Positions 18,247-28,300 of a DNA stretch of 52,910 nt are shown in pieces. A program made the position numbers and the translations under genes. Below the pieces are notes generated by a model, which saw nothing but the letters and a program-made list of their open reading frames with translations, was not told the DNA's origin and searched no databases. Numbering within the stretch: the stretch's first letter is position 1; each line of letters starts with the position of its first letter. This DNA is from a virus: the IMG/VR virus record IMGVR_UViG_3300024319_000017, positions 1 to 52,910 of that record; one strand, 5' to 3'.

Positions 18247-19175
18247 ACATTCATTAGTTTGTATTCCATTAACTTCTTAAAAGTTAATTTTTTAGTATTT
18301 TTCATTAATTCGTAAAAACTATTAAATCCCATTTCAGATGGGTCTGAATTTCCAAGTTCTATAAGATGTACATCTATACCAGTGTTCATCAATTCTTCTG
18401 CAAATCTTACTGAATTTTTTAGTGCATCCGAATCTAATGCAAGATATATTTTACTTACACCATTTTTTATGATACTCTTTTTTATATTTGATTGTGGTGA
18501 TTTACCAAATAATGGTATTGAATTATTCCTTATTGCTATAGCATCAAATACACCTTCACATATCACAATAGGAAAATCCCAATTAACAAACAATTCAAAC
18601 CCAATTACATCTTTTGATACTTGTGGGTTTTTGTGTTTAAAGTTACTTTCATAGAAACTTCTACCTACAAAGTAATTTAATCTACCATTTGAATCATATG
18701 ATGGTACAATTATCTTATTTTTATATTGACCACTATCACAATATCCGATTGAATATTTTATTATTTCACTTGGAGATACACCCCTACCAATCAGATAATT
18801 TAATGCGTGTTTTCTTATTATAGAGTTTGATGGTTTCCAAAGTGGGATGTATTCAGATGGTAGTTGAACACTTTCAGTAACTTCATCTTTTTTATTAGTA
18901 TGGTATCTATACTTTCGCTTGAGTATAGAATTGTGCTCAGACCATACATTCTTACTAACCTTTAGTTTTTTGAATAGGGATTTTACAGTTTTTCCCTTTT
19001 CATCTGAAATCCAACAATGCCACGGGTTTAATCCATCCGAATTTAATCGTATGTTTATTTCTAATTTAGGTTTGTAATGTTGTTCAAACGGCGAATAGAA
19101 TGCATAGTTATCACCTGAGGTTTTTTTAGATTTACCTAAAACTGATTCCAATAAATTTAATAATCGTTCTTCCAT
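18240..19175 (-). CDS. DNA primase with TOPRIM domain and degenerate zinc ribbon
   Basis: Makes RNA primers for the lagging strand. The 311-residue protein has the bacterial/phage primase core: a helical region with YLIGRGVSPSEIIKYSIGY (127-145), then TOPRIM with CEGVFDAIAI (E207, D211) and ALDSD (D248, D250). The N-terminal 70 residues have the frame of the zinc ribbon of related primases (FYSPFEQHYKPKLE..., PWHCWISDEKG), but of the four expected Cys positions only C54 is present; the others are S28, E31 and S57. It therefore probably binds no zinc in the usual way. The gene is coupled to the gp47-gp46 fusion downstream, forming a replication/recombination operon. Confidence 0.85.
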   Translation of the reverse strand: MEERLLNLLESVLGKSKKTSGDNYAFYSPFEQHYKPKLEINIRLNSDGLNPWHCWISDEKGKTVKSLFKKLKVSKNVWSEHNSILKRKYRYHTNKKDEVTESVQLPSEYIPLWKPSNSIIRKHALNYLIGRGVSPSEIIKYSIGYCDSGQYKNKIIVPSYDSNGRLNYFVGRSFYESNFKHKNPQVSKDVIGFELFVNWDFPIVICEGVFDAIAIRNNSIPLFGKSPQSNIKKSIIKNGVSKIYLALDSDALKNSVRFAEELMNTGIDVHLIELGNSDPSEMGFNSFYELMKNTKKLTFKKLMEYKLMNVC

Positions 19176-19183
19176 ATTGTTAT

Positions 19184-19214
19184 AATATACGAAAAAAGAT
19201 TGAACTATCCAAAA
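19184..19214 (-). promoter_or_regulatory. Possible promoter before the primase gene
   Basis: The 29-base gap before the primase start contains, in coding sense, CGTATATTATAAC preceded by TTTTG about 20 bases upstream, inside the end of the endonuclease gene. This fits a Bacteroidetes-type TTTG...TATA-rich arrangement and resembles the CGTATAATATAG core of the repeated cassettes at 41-49 kb. Confidence 0.35.
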
Positions 19215-19636
19215 AAAGTTTGAAATTGTTTTGGTGGTTCATCAATCCATTCTTGTGGTATCTCCTTCTTTGCCCACTTGAATCCGTTTTTGGTGCACCA
19301 CTGCGCATATGTAGTTTTAGAACCTTTATATATCTTACCATTTGGCGATTGTAATACGAACCGTAAGTCCATATCAGGATTTTGCTCTTTTATGATTAAG
19401 TGTTTTTTTCTATCACCAGGTAGAAACCACCCTTTAGATTCTATGTATATACCATTTGGTAATCTAAAATCAGGTTTATACGTATGTTCTGTAGCAGGTA
19501 TTACGTACTTTATCTCATTCTGTTCATACTCACCATCAATTCCTTTGGACTTTAGTTGCTCATCTATCTTAGTTTCAAAACCACTTTTATGCCCCTTTGA
19601 ACGTTGAATATGTGCCCAATTTGATTTTTTTATCAT
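19205..19636 (-). CDS. T7-type endonuclease I (Holliday-junction resolvase)
   Basis: Resolves branched DNA, probably Holliday junctions and replication intermediates before packaging. The 143-residue protein matches the T7 gp3 family: FETKI with E21, YKPDF with D56, YIESKG with E66 and K68, then KKHLIIKEQNPDMDLRFVL. These four residues have the same spacing as the T7 catalytic set (E20, D55, E65, K67). C-terminal YAQWCTKNGFKWA and EIPQEWI also fit the family. T4 itself uses endonuclease VII (gp49), an unrelated fold, so this is a functional replacement. It overlaps the start of the preceding small gene's stop by 4 bases (ATGA) and precedes the primase. Confidence 0.93.
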   Translation of the reverse strand: MIKKSNWAHIQRSKGHKSGFETKIDEQLKSKGIDGEYEQNEIKYVIPATEHTYKPDFRLPNGIYIESKGWFLPGDRKKHLIIKEQNPDMDLRFVLQSPNGKIYKGSKTTYAQWCTKNGFKWAKKEIPQEWIDEPPKQFQTFFG

Positions 19637-19872
19637 ACTTCATATGGATTTATTCGCCAAGAATCTGATTCTATTTCTGAATGAATTTCACCATCAACAT
19701 ATTCTGTATAATTCGATAGCTCATCATAAATACACTTATCACAACTTTTCAGTTTTATTAAAACTTTACTACCATCTAAAGAATATCTAGCGCTGGTTGG
19801 GTTTGTTACGGCAAATGTAAATATTTTATCTAAATTTTCATCATTAGAATTTACTATGTAATATCTATTCAT
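19633..19872 (-). CDS. Hypothetical small protein
   Basis: A 79-residue acidic protein starting MNRYYIVNSNDENLDK; not recognised. It has a single CDKC pair near residues 44-47. It lies between the LamG tail gene (6-base gap) and endonuclease I (4-base overlap), so it is probably co-transcribed with the replication/recombination genes. No signal peptide or membrane segment. Confidence 0.65.
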   Translation of the reverse strand: MNRYYIVNSNDENLDKIFTFAVTNPTSARYSLDGSKVLIKLKSCDKCIYDELSNYTEYVDGEIHSEIESDSWRINPYEV

Positions 19873-19878
19873 TTTAAA

Positions 19879-22563
19879 TTATGTATCAAATGGTGATTGA
19901 AATATTTGGTCACCAGATTCCATATTTCTGGTTCTAACACTACTTGTTGTAGCTGATAAATCAGTTATGGTAAATTCACCATCGCTGAATATGGAGTTAT
20001 TTATATCAAGATTTATTATTAGATTGCTAGAACTTGGAATTAGTGTATTATTATACAGATTGTTTACATCGTTTGATGATAATTCAACATCCCACATCCG
20101 TACTATATGTAAATCACTATCTGTATAAGCACCAAGGTCTGGTATACTACCTATTGTTAATGGTTCTGAATTTAATATTGTTCCACTTGTGATTGGGCCA
20201 CTACCTAATACTGATGTGAAATGTGGTTTCGTTGATGCTGTGTTGTTTATATAAAATTCAATATCATCTTTAGTTCCACCACCATTGTAAGTAGTAACCA
20301 CATGATTCCAAGCATCAAATGTTACAGCGCTGCCGCTAGAATATGCATCAATATACCCAGCTGCTGCTTGTCTTAATTGTAAACGTGCTGTACCGCTAAG
20401 AGTGGATGCTGGGTTATATCCTAATACTGAATTAAAATAACCACGAGGTAGACCACCATCCCACTTTGATAATTGAAACTTTGTACGAGATGATGTAGTA
20501 GCATAAAACCACGTTTCAATACTAAATGCATCAGTCCATTGCTTTCTATATTCTACATTATTACCTAATAAAATATCTTCATCTACACCATCAAATCTTA
20601 AAGATTTTATTATTGTTGGCGATGGAACGATTGGACATGATTTTTTAGGTTGAACTGATTTAGGTAACGTTATTGTGTTTTCAGTAGTTGCAGCCCAATC
20701 CACATCAATTGGTTTATTCCATACAAAAGAACCATCCGATGTTTCTGTTAGCGTTATGTTTGGTGATTGCTCTTCTAACTGCCCAACGAATGGCGTTCCA
20801 AATACACCATCTAAATCAAATCTAACTTTTACAGTTACATCAGTATCATTTCTTTTTTTAAGTGCTGAACCAAGTTTACCAACTGCTAATAAATCACCAA
20901 AATCATTGTATAATCCAATGGTGGTAACATATGGTTTAAAATTAGAACCAGTAGCGAATCCCTTTAAGGATGTGTTATTTATATCATCATTTTTACGTAG
21001 AGTTGGGTTTTGTGATACGTTAAATTCATTAGCACCAATTTCACATAGTAATGATACTTCGTTCAACTGCTTTGATGATTTATATTTAACTTGGAATCCA
21101 CTATCAGAACCATAATCCCAATTACCATTTTTACCAACTAAAACATTTTTATAGATGGGTCTTGGGTCTGATATGGATATTATACCATGTTTGTAAAAAA
21201 CTTCACCAACCACATTTGTTTGATATGCCGAACCGGTAACATAATCATTATTTGATAATAAGTCTATTTGTGTATCTGTTAAGTTTGTGTTGTATATTCT
21301 AACTTCATCTAATGATGCGGATAATGCTCTGAAATCACCACCTATCACATCGTTATCGGCATCGGATAAAAACTTAGAACCAAATAAAATATCGTATTCG
21401 TTTTGAATCTGACCACCAAATGATAAAGATGATGATGCTTCTTTAGTACCATCTACCCATAATTCTAATTCAGAACCATTTTTATTGAAAACAATATGGT
21501 GTTGGTTTGTGTCATTCACCCTAGTTGTGGATAATAATGATGTAGTTGTTAGTCCATCTGAAACAGCTATTTCTACAAGACCTATATTAGTATTACCCGA
21601 ACCATCTACACTTGTTCTGTTGTGTACTTTTATTTCAAAGGGGTATATTGATGTTGAAACGTTTCTACGTCTTAAAATAGGATTTATGGATGTATCTATA
21701 CCATAGTCTCTAAAAGTACCATTTTTACTAACTATCCAATTATATTCTGAAGATACATCAAATTGATAATTAGGTAACGTAACCCACAATGATATAGCGT
21801 AACTATTATCTTTAAAGAAATTGAAATTTGTGTTGTGGTCTACTCTAACATAGGAAGAACTACCATTTAAGGATATTTGCTTACCAGATGATAGCTGTGC
21901 ATCACCAGTTGTTTCTATACCACCAATATATTTTAAACACCTACCAACCGCATTGTGGCTGTAATTACTATTATCTTTGATATGGTCATCATGTGGGTTT
22001 CTATTATTTAATTCTTCATTAAATCCCCAATAACCAATTAGATTGGTGTAAGAAGCGTATGAACTTGTACTTATAGCATTATCTATAATATTACCATGAT
22101 ATTCATTTATCTTTTCATCCGATAAATTTAGTGCTGATACTATTGATGATGTTACACTATTATCTGTTATGGTGATACTATTGGGTTTTAAACCATCACC
22201 CATTCTTTTAACCGGTACTGAAAATATAGAAGCGGATGTATATAATATTCGTTCATTACCAGCCCTATGTTTATAAAATGTTTGATTTAAGCTAGACCAA
22301 ACATTCTTTTGAAACATATTAGAAAGTAGTGGTTTGTTATTTGATGCTGAATTATCTAATTCATCGGATTCTCTAACAACTTCGTTATCTACAGATTCGG
22401 ATACATTTATTTTTTGATTCAATAACGGGGTTATACCTTTTAATACAGATATTTGATAGTAATCATCACGATAATTAGAATCGGTTACTATCCAATTTTT
22501 GTATACATAATAAGGTTGTGTTCTTATTAATCCACCACATGGTAACGGTTTGTAAACTGCCAT
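19879..22563 (-). CDS. Large tail/baseplate protein with two LamG-like domains
   Basis: An 894-residue structural protein. After an N-terminal domain of about 170 residues, a concanavalin/LamG-like domain runs from YWGF (178) through GSSSYVRVDHN, WVTLPN and ELWVDGTKE to SLDEVRIYN. A middle module (about 470-590, with ANEFNVSQNPTL and TTIGLYNDFGDLLAVGKL) is shared with the C-terminus of the next gene product. A second LamG-like domain begins with SLRFDGVDED at 654 and includes FSIETWFYA, WNHVVTTYNG and HIVRMWDVEL. LamG domains bind glycans or proteins, so host-surface binding is likely but inferred. The N-terminal MAVYKPLPCGGLIRTQPYY is typical of such phage proteins. Confidence 0.75.
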   Translation of the reverse strand: MAVYKPLPCGGLIRTQPYYVYKNWIVTDSNYRDDYYQISVLKGITPLLNQKINVSESVDNEVVRESDELDNSASNNKPLLSNMFQKNVWSSLNQTFYKHRAGNERILYTSASIFSVPVKRMGDGLKPNSITITDNSVTSSIVSALNLSDEKINEYHGNIIDNAISTSSYASYTNLIGYWGFNEELNNRNPHDDHIKDNSNYSHNAVGRCLKYIGGIETTGDAQLSSGKQISLNGSSSYVRVDHNTNFNFFKDNSYAISLWVTLPNYQFDVSSEYNWIVSKNGTFRDYGIDTSINPILRRRNVSTSIYPFEIKVHNRTSVDGSGNTNIGLVEIAVSDGLTTTSLLSTTRVNDTNQHHIVFNKNGSELELWVDGTKEASSSLSFGGQIQNEYDILFGSKFLSDADNDVIGGDFRALSASLDEVRIYNTNLTDTQIDLLSNNDYVTGSAYQTNVVGEVFYKHGIISISDPRPIYKNVLVGKNGNWDYGSDSGFQVKYKSSKQLNEVSLLCEIGANEFNVSQNPTLRKNDDINNTSLKGFATGSNFKPYVTTIGLYNDFGDLLAVGKLGSALKKRNDTDVTVKVRFDLDGVFGTPFVGQLEEQSPNITLTETSDGSFVWNKPIDVDWAATTENTITLPKSVQPKKSCPIVPSPTIIKSLRFDGVDEDILLGNNVEYRKQWTDAFSIETWFYATTSSRTKFQLSKWDGGLPRGYFNSVLGYNPASTLSGTARLQLRQAAAGYIDAYSSGSAVTFDAWNHVVTTYNGGGTKDDIEFYINNTASTKPHFTSVLGSGPITSGTILNSEPLTIGSIPDLGAYTDSDLHIVRMWDVELSSNDVNNLYNNTLIPSSSNLIINLDINNSIFSDGEFTITDLSATTSSVRTRNMESGDQIFQSPFDT

Positions 22564-22575
22564 TATTGTTCATAT

Positions 22576-23661
22576 TTAAAAATCTAATTTAACCTTTACT
22601 AAGATTTCATTTGAAAACGATTTTAGTATAGGTTGTGATAATTTTGCTACTGCTAATAGTTCTTGATTGTTATTATATAAGCCAACTGTAGATATGTAGA
22701 CTTTAGGATTATTTACAAATGTAGTTTGAGTAAATGAACCATCAGATGATGTTGAAAATGATGGATTATTTGAAAAGTTATATTCACCATTTTTAGCTCT
22801 TACAAAATAGAATGTTGATTTAACATCTTCTTCATTACGTGCTGCAAATCCATATGATGTATTTATAACAGCCGCTCCACTAATTGATGTAAATAGTTTA
22901 AATGAATTATCACCATTTAAATTAGAACCTGTAACTGTATTGAAACTTAACTCACTATTAAGGGTATCAGCGTTTATTACTATAACACCTTGCTCTGGAT
23001 AGACTTGACCATAATATGTTTTGGGTGAATATACACCTGATGATATAGAACCTGATACTAAATTAAACACCCTACCAATCTGTGTTGATGTTTGGTTTGA
23101 ATCACCAGAATCATCTATTAGCGATACAACTTTATTTATGGTGGTATCCACTTGTACATTTGAGCCAGTATGTACATTATTAGCAAAAACACTACCACTC
23201 AATGCGGCTAAATTAAGTTGAAAATTACCGGGGTCTAATCTATCTTTCAATCTGGCTCTATTAACATTTACAACATATATTTGGTTAGTAGATACCGAGT
23301 TGAATTCAAATGTTCTTTGGCTATCCGGTAAAAGCGTTTGAACATATTGTGAGTATATGGCTTGTGATGGTGAATCCTCATTAACTGATAATGAGCCACT
23401 ACCAAGTTTGTTTCCATATGTAACTGAGAATTGTGCTACCGATGTAGATGTCGTAGAAACGCCATCAAATATTTCATAGTAATACTGCTTTTGCGTAGAT
23501 GATTGACCGGATGATGTATGAAATGTAGTTAATGTACCTACATTACCAGACCATAGACCCCTAGTTACTCTTTCAGAGCCACCTTCAACTACATCACCAA
23601 CTTTAAATGTTGTATATGTTCTTTTTACAGTATTATATACACCTGCGGGTAAAACTGACAT
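22576..23661 (-). CDS. Tail/baseplate structural protein sharing a C-terminal module with its neighbour
   Basis: A 361-residue beta-rich protein starting MSVLPAGVYNTV. Its C-terminal 90 residues (GEYNFSNNPSF, NPKVYISTVGLYN, ELLAVAKLSQP, EILVKVKLDF) align by eye with the middle module of the following 894-residue protein, indicating a duplicated domain. I recognise that module from large marine phage virion proteins but not its function. It is flanked by 12-base and 23-base gaps within the late tail operon. Ribosome-binding sequence AAGGAAAATAAATG. Confidence 0.72.
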   Translation of the reverse strand: MSVLPAGVYNTVKRTYTTFKVGDVVEGGSERVTRGLWSGNVGTLTTFHTSSGQSSTQKQYYYEIFDGVSTTSTSVAQFSVTYGNKLGSGSLSVNEDSPSQAIYSQYVQTLLPDSQRTFEFNSVSTNQIYVVNVNRARLKDRLDPGNFQLNLAALSGSVFANNVHTGSNVQVDTTINKVVSLIDDSGDSNQTSTQIGRVFNLVSGSISSGVYSPKTYYGQVYPEQGVIVINADTLNSELSFNTVTGSNLNGDNSFKLFTSISGAAVINTSYGFAARNEEDVKSTFYFVRAKNGEYNFSNNPSFSTSSDGSFTQTTFVNNPKVYISTVGLYNNNQELLAVAKLSQPILKSFSNEILVKVKLDF

Positions 23662-23684
23662 TTATTTTCCTTTTATTATTTTAA

Positions 23685-24338
23685 TTAAAATGATGTTGTT
23701 GGTACGTTGGATATGGTGGGGTTATTATTAACTTGTAAAGTTATTTCCGTTCTACCACCAGTTTCATTTCCAACCACTACAATTTTTGTGCTTATATTTA
23801 TACCAGTATCTAATATTTTAGAAGTAACTGTAAAGGTTGAACCACACGTTACTGTTATATTTCGTCTATCTTCATTTACACCTACAGGGTCGGTGTTGTT
23901 ACCAATACCATTACCATCGCCAGTAATAGTTGCGGCATCTGAATTTAAAAGTGTTACTGTGTATCCCAGTGATTCATTACCGCCATTTATGGTTGTTAAA
24001 TTTACAGTATCGGTAAACCCACCTTCTAATAAGGTTATACTATCCTTAGCATTTATAATTGGTATTCGTACTGTATTCTTAGGTAAGCTAAGTAACTTAT
24101 ATTTTAAAGAATAATTCTCGTCTGTAACAGCTTCTATGATTGGCATATTTTCAATTATGATACCATAGTAGTCAGACCCAAGCGGATGTGCTGGATTCCA
24201 TAAATTATAATCAACTTCATCGTCAGCTAATGCGAATTGGCTGATAACAAAGAAGTCTCTACCTTTAGCTAGCAATTCACGACCTTTTTTTGTTAAAATA
24301 GCATCTACCGTAATTGATGAATTATCTAAATATCCCAT
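23685..24338 (-). CDS. Conserved phage structural protein (tail/baseplate region)
   Basis: A 217-residue protein. The N-terminal part, ITVDAILTKKGRELLAKG then FALADDEVDYNLWNPAHP and YYGIIIENMPIIEA, is a conserved block seen in tail-region proteins of marine T4-like phages. The C-terminal 110 residues are Thr/Asn/Gly-rich and probably an immunoglobulin-like beta domain (ITVTCGSTFTVTSKIL). No enzymatic motif. An AAAAAGGAAA ribosome-binding sequence precedes it; two ATATTTATT copies lie 25-55 bases upstream, in the 68-base gap. Confidence 0.72.
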   Translation of the reverse strand: MGYLDNSSITVDAILTKKGRELLAKGRDFFVISQFALADDEVDYNLWNPAHPLGSDYYGIIIENMPIIEAVTDENYSLKYKLLSLPKNTVRIPIINAKDSITLLEGGFTDTVNLTTINGGNESLGYTVTLLNSDAATITGDGNGIGNNTDPVGVNEDRRNITVTCGSTFTVTSKILDTGINISTKIVVVGNETGGRTEITLQVNNNPTISNVPTTSF

Positions 24339-24406
24339 ATGTGATTTTCCTTTTTATTATGCTTATCTTACAATAAATATATTAATAAATATTGTTAAGT
24401 TAAATT

Positions 24407-25393
24407 TTACGTATATTTTAAAATGTAATCCTTTTCACTACTATCATCCAATAAACTTAGTCTAAGTTTTTCTAATTCTAATTTCTTTTTAATTTCAGTA
24501 TCAGTTATCTTATCACGATTGGTTAGTATAAGTATATCACTTGAATTTGTTATTGAATTTATATCGAAATCCGATTCACTACTTTCTATAATATCTCTAT
24601 GTGGTATTATTACTCTACCCATTGATATTTCCAAATCAGAAATATCTTGCTTTGTTTTTTGAGTCGGACTAAGATTTTCAATTTCTGGATTTGATTTTAA
24701 CTTTACCTTTTGTTCTAACATAACATCATCTTCCAAAAAAGTTTGTATTTCGGATGGTGTTAATTTGTTTATTTTTAGTTCGTTTTCTGATAATTTTCTT
24801 AATTTTTCACGCGCCAACCTATCTACTTTGTTTTTTTGTAACTCAGCGTTGGGTATTTGTAATAATTCTTTACCACGTTGTATAGATTCTTTTACAGTAC
24901 GTTCTTCACCACTGGTAATGAATTTATCCTTTACTATCATTGGATATGTATTTTTAACATATAGGTTAAATTCATCTTTCATCAATTGTATCTTTTTATT
25001 AAAGTTTTGCCTACGCTTTAGTTCATCTTGAAATGCGGATTCAATATCAACCCGACGTTCGTTTTCGATAGTTCTTCTATAGGTTTCTTCTTGCATTAAT
25101 CTTATTGAATCTTCATCATTTAACCCATCCGTTGATATAACAGTTGGAACGTTCTTAATTCGCTTAGCTGGTTTAGCTAATATTTCAGATAACTGTTCAT
25201 TTGTTACCTTATCTGAATCTAAAACTAATTTATTATTTTTTATTGGTTTGCCAGTGTCTACTATAAGTTCTACTGGTTTTATAATACCGGACACCTTAGT
25301 GGATTCAGATGTAACATCAGTTGGTGAACTTACTAATGGCTTTGATTCTGAAACCTTTATTTTATTATTTACTATTTTTTCGTTTTCATCCAT
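24407..25393 (-). CDS. Coiled-coil charged protein in the tail gene cluster
   Basis: A 328-residue, highly charged protein rich in Lys, Glu, Ser and Asp with almost no aromatic residues and no Cys. The central section (about 105-215) is predicted by eye to form long helices or coiled coil (EETYRRTIENERR, LARERK-like LAREKLRKLSENEL); the ends look disordered. Not recognised. It directly follows the 1467-residue baseplate protein, whose own C-terminus is also a charged helix, so the two may interact. Possibly a chaperone or length/assembly factor for tail parts, but this is speculation. Confidence 0.65.
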   Translation of the reverse strand: MDENEKIVNNKIKVSESKPLVSSPTDVTSESTKVSGIIKPVELIVDTGKPIKNNKLVLDSDKVTNEQLSEILAKPAKRIKNVPTVISTDGLNDEDSIRLMQEETYRRTIENERRVDIESAFQDELKRRQNFNKKIQLMKDEFNLYVKNTYPMIVKDKFITSGEERTVKESIQRGKELLQIPNAELQKNKVDRLAREKLRKLSENELKINKLTPSEIQTFLEDDVMLEQKVKLKSNPEIENLSPTQKTKQDISDLEISMGRVIIPHRDIIESSESDFDINSITNSSDILILTNRDKITDTEIKKKLELEKLRLSLLDDSSEKDYILKYT

Positions 25394-28300
25394 TTATTTA
25401 CCATTTTTTATATTAAATTCATTACGTCGGGTATCTTCTGTATCCTGTCTTAACTTTTCTAAACTAAAGTTTAAGTCAAATTCACGTATACGTTCTTCTT
25501 CAATTTTTATTAAGTTTTGTAAATTTCTACGAAATTCAACCAAATCATCGTTATATTGCTGTTGTTGATTAAATTGTAATTGTGAATTTATAACTAATTC
25601 ATCCATTAATAATGTACTTGGCGTTGTGTTTGTTCCTAATTGTAAATTACCATCAACTGCATTTTGTGATGTTACCACCAATATGTTTGGGTCTGCATTA
25701 AAAACTTCAACTACAGGCCCACCATCAGGTGTTTGTGTTGAATTCGTTGTTATTGAATCCGATGTTATACTACATCCATTGAAAAATAGGTTATCTAATG
25801 ATAGTGGTAAATTATCTGTTGATGTTACAGATGGTTTTAATGATGATGAATAAAATAAACCAAGTGATGCTGATAATGATGATGAATAAAAGAACTCGGT
25901 CGTTGATGCATCTACAGATGGTCTACTATTAAGTATAGATGTACCAATTGGATTGTAATTCCAACTACCATTCGAACCCGTTATCCAATTTATACCAACT
26001 CCGATATTAGCCGATTGTGAATATATTAAGATATCATATTCATATACAGATGGTGTATACTGTGTACTTACTGTATCAGCCCCAACCGATTCTAAATCAT
26101 CTCGCTGTGCTGTAACTACTAATTCATTACCCAAATCAAATGTGGTATTATATATTGTATTTGAGCCTGTTATATTATCAGATACATCTATGTTTAAAGT
26201 AGCTTCGTAATTAGAGTATTCACCACTTGGTGGTTTATCGGTTTGTTTTAATATTAATGTGTATTGTGGTTGTGTATAACTTAGATTAGTTTTTGATTTA
26301 ACCTTTGGCCTTTCTAAGATATGTGGTTCAATTAGGATACCAGATTGATACTTAACCCTAGCGGGTAGCAATTGCTTAATCTGTTTAAATACTGATAAAT
26401 CATATCTTGATAACAAATCTATTACCGTATCTATCAAATTCCTAGAACTATACTTTCTAAAAACTTGCCTTCTTAAATGGTCTAACTCAACATTTGTATC
26501 ATTGTATCCATCTCTAAAATCAGGGTCACCAATAAAATCATCCAATTCAAAATGTCCTGTATGGTTGTATATATCATCATTATACATACTTGTAGCGGAT
26601 AGATAAATTCCCAATAAATTTGAATCAATTGGTGCCCTATCAAATGCAGATTTTTCTTTTTTATTATCAACATCTAAATTACCACTCAATGTACTAGATT
26701 CAATTCTAACTTTATTATTTAATATATTGTTGAATGCGGCTGATGGTACTTTTGTATAATATTCATCAACAACACCTAATAAATCAGTAGAATCAAAACC
26801 AAATAATGATGCCGATACAATTCTTCCATCTTGACTTGATGTTATTTGCTGATTTGGGTGTTGTGATAATACACCATATGGGTTTGTTACACTTTTTAAC
26901 TGAGAATCTGTTATATACCTAAATTTCAAATCAAAAAATGATGCAGTTGGTGAATTACTATGATACATTTCTCTTGATAGTGTATGTTCATCCATTACTA
27001 TTTCAGATAGTGGATTTGCATAGTATCTTATTTCTTGAATAGAACCACTTAAATAATTTGATGATGCCCATAGTGATGGAACACCACTAGCTGGAACTGC
27101 TGGGTTACCGATTAAAACAGTACCACTACCAGTCCACGCCGCATTATACGATGGGTCGGATGACCCATTGATTGATATACTAGCAGATTTTCTTACTGAT
27201 ATTTCATCTGTTCTATTTCTACGATAATGGATAGTATATATATTATTTTGTGTAATATCATTTATGGGTGTACTTCTTTGTAAAAAGAAACTACTCATAG
27301 TTGAATCGAATACCTTAACATCGGATATTGATGCTGATTTATACCCACCACTACCACTAAGATATAAATGTATATTACCCCTATCGGATGAACCTGTTGG
27401 TTCTAATAGAACTAAGAAATCAACCGATGAGCTGCCTGTTTTGTAAAGTAGTGTTGTTTTTTGTTGAACATTCTGTTTGAATTGAAGTTCAATAGTATCC
27501 ATTGAATTTACACTATCTAAAACATAAGTTACCGGATTTATATCATTCATCTTATCCCAAGGTACTGATACATAACTTGGTGAATTCATTCTTAAATTAT
27601 AAACAAATCTGTCATGTTCCCATATTGGTTTAACATCACCATCAACAACAGGCCCACCATATTCCTTTATGTTTAAAAAAGTTTGTGGTATACCATACGT
27701 TGATATAAGTGCTTTTACTGACCTAGCAGTACCTTTTGTTTTTAGTAGGTATGGTAGGGTATTTACAATTCTTCTCCAAACCTCATAAGTTATCTGTTCA
27801 TCGGATTTAGATGCTAATGAACCACTTTGTAATGGGGTACCTGTATTATCAGTACCCAATGCGTACTTCCATAAATCAGAAGTTTGTTTACTATTAGTAA
27901 GTTGCCATCCCATTGACTTAGCAACATCATATAATAATTCGCTTGGCATACCATCAAATGGATGTTCTTCACGCTCATGTATTGATGTTAACTTTTTAAT
28001 GTAACTCCATGTTATATCAAAATGATGACCTACCATATCAATAAACAACACATATTCAAGATTTAAAGAATCTTCAGCTATTGATGCTGGTATCAATTTG
28101 GTTAATCTAGCATCATTACTTGCATCAAATATACTTGCTGAATCAATTAACCCATTGTAATGATTCGTACCTAATGTAGATATGGTTGATACTAATTCTA
28201 ATGGGTATTCGGATGTTTTAGGCCAAGGACTAATACTAAAAGCAGATGAGCTATAGTGGGTATATAATGAACCTGTTGTTTCATAATATAAGAATTTCTC

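Noticed and set aside
20675-21115. 146-codon plus-strand frame
   Set aside because: Antisense to the LamG tail protein; no family resemblance.
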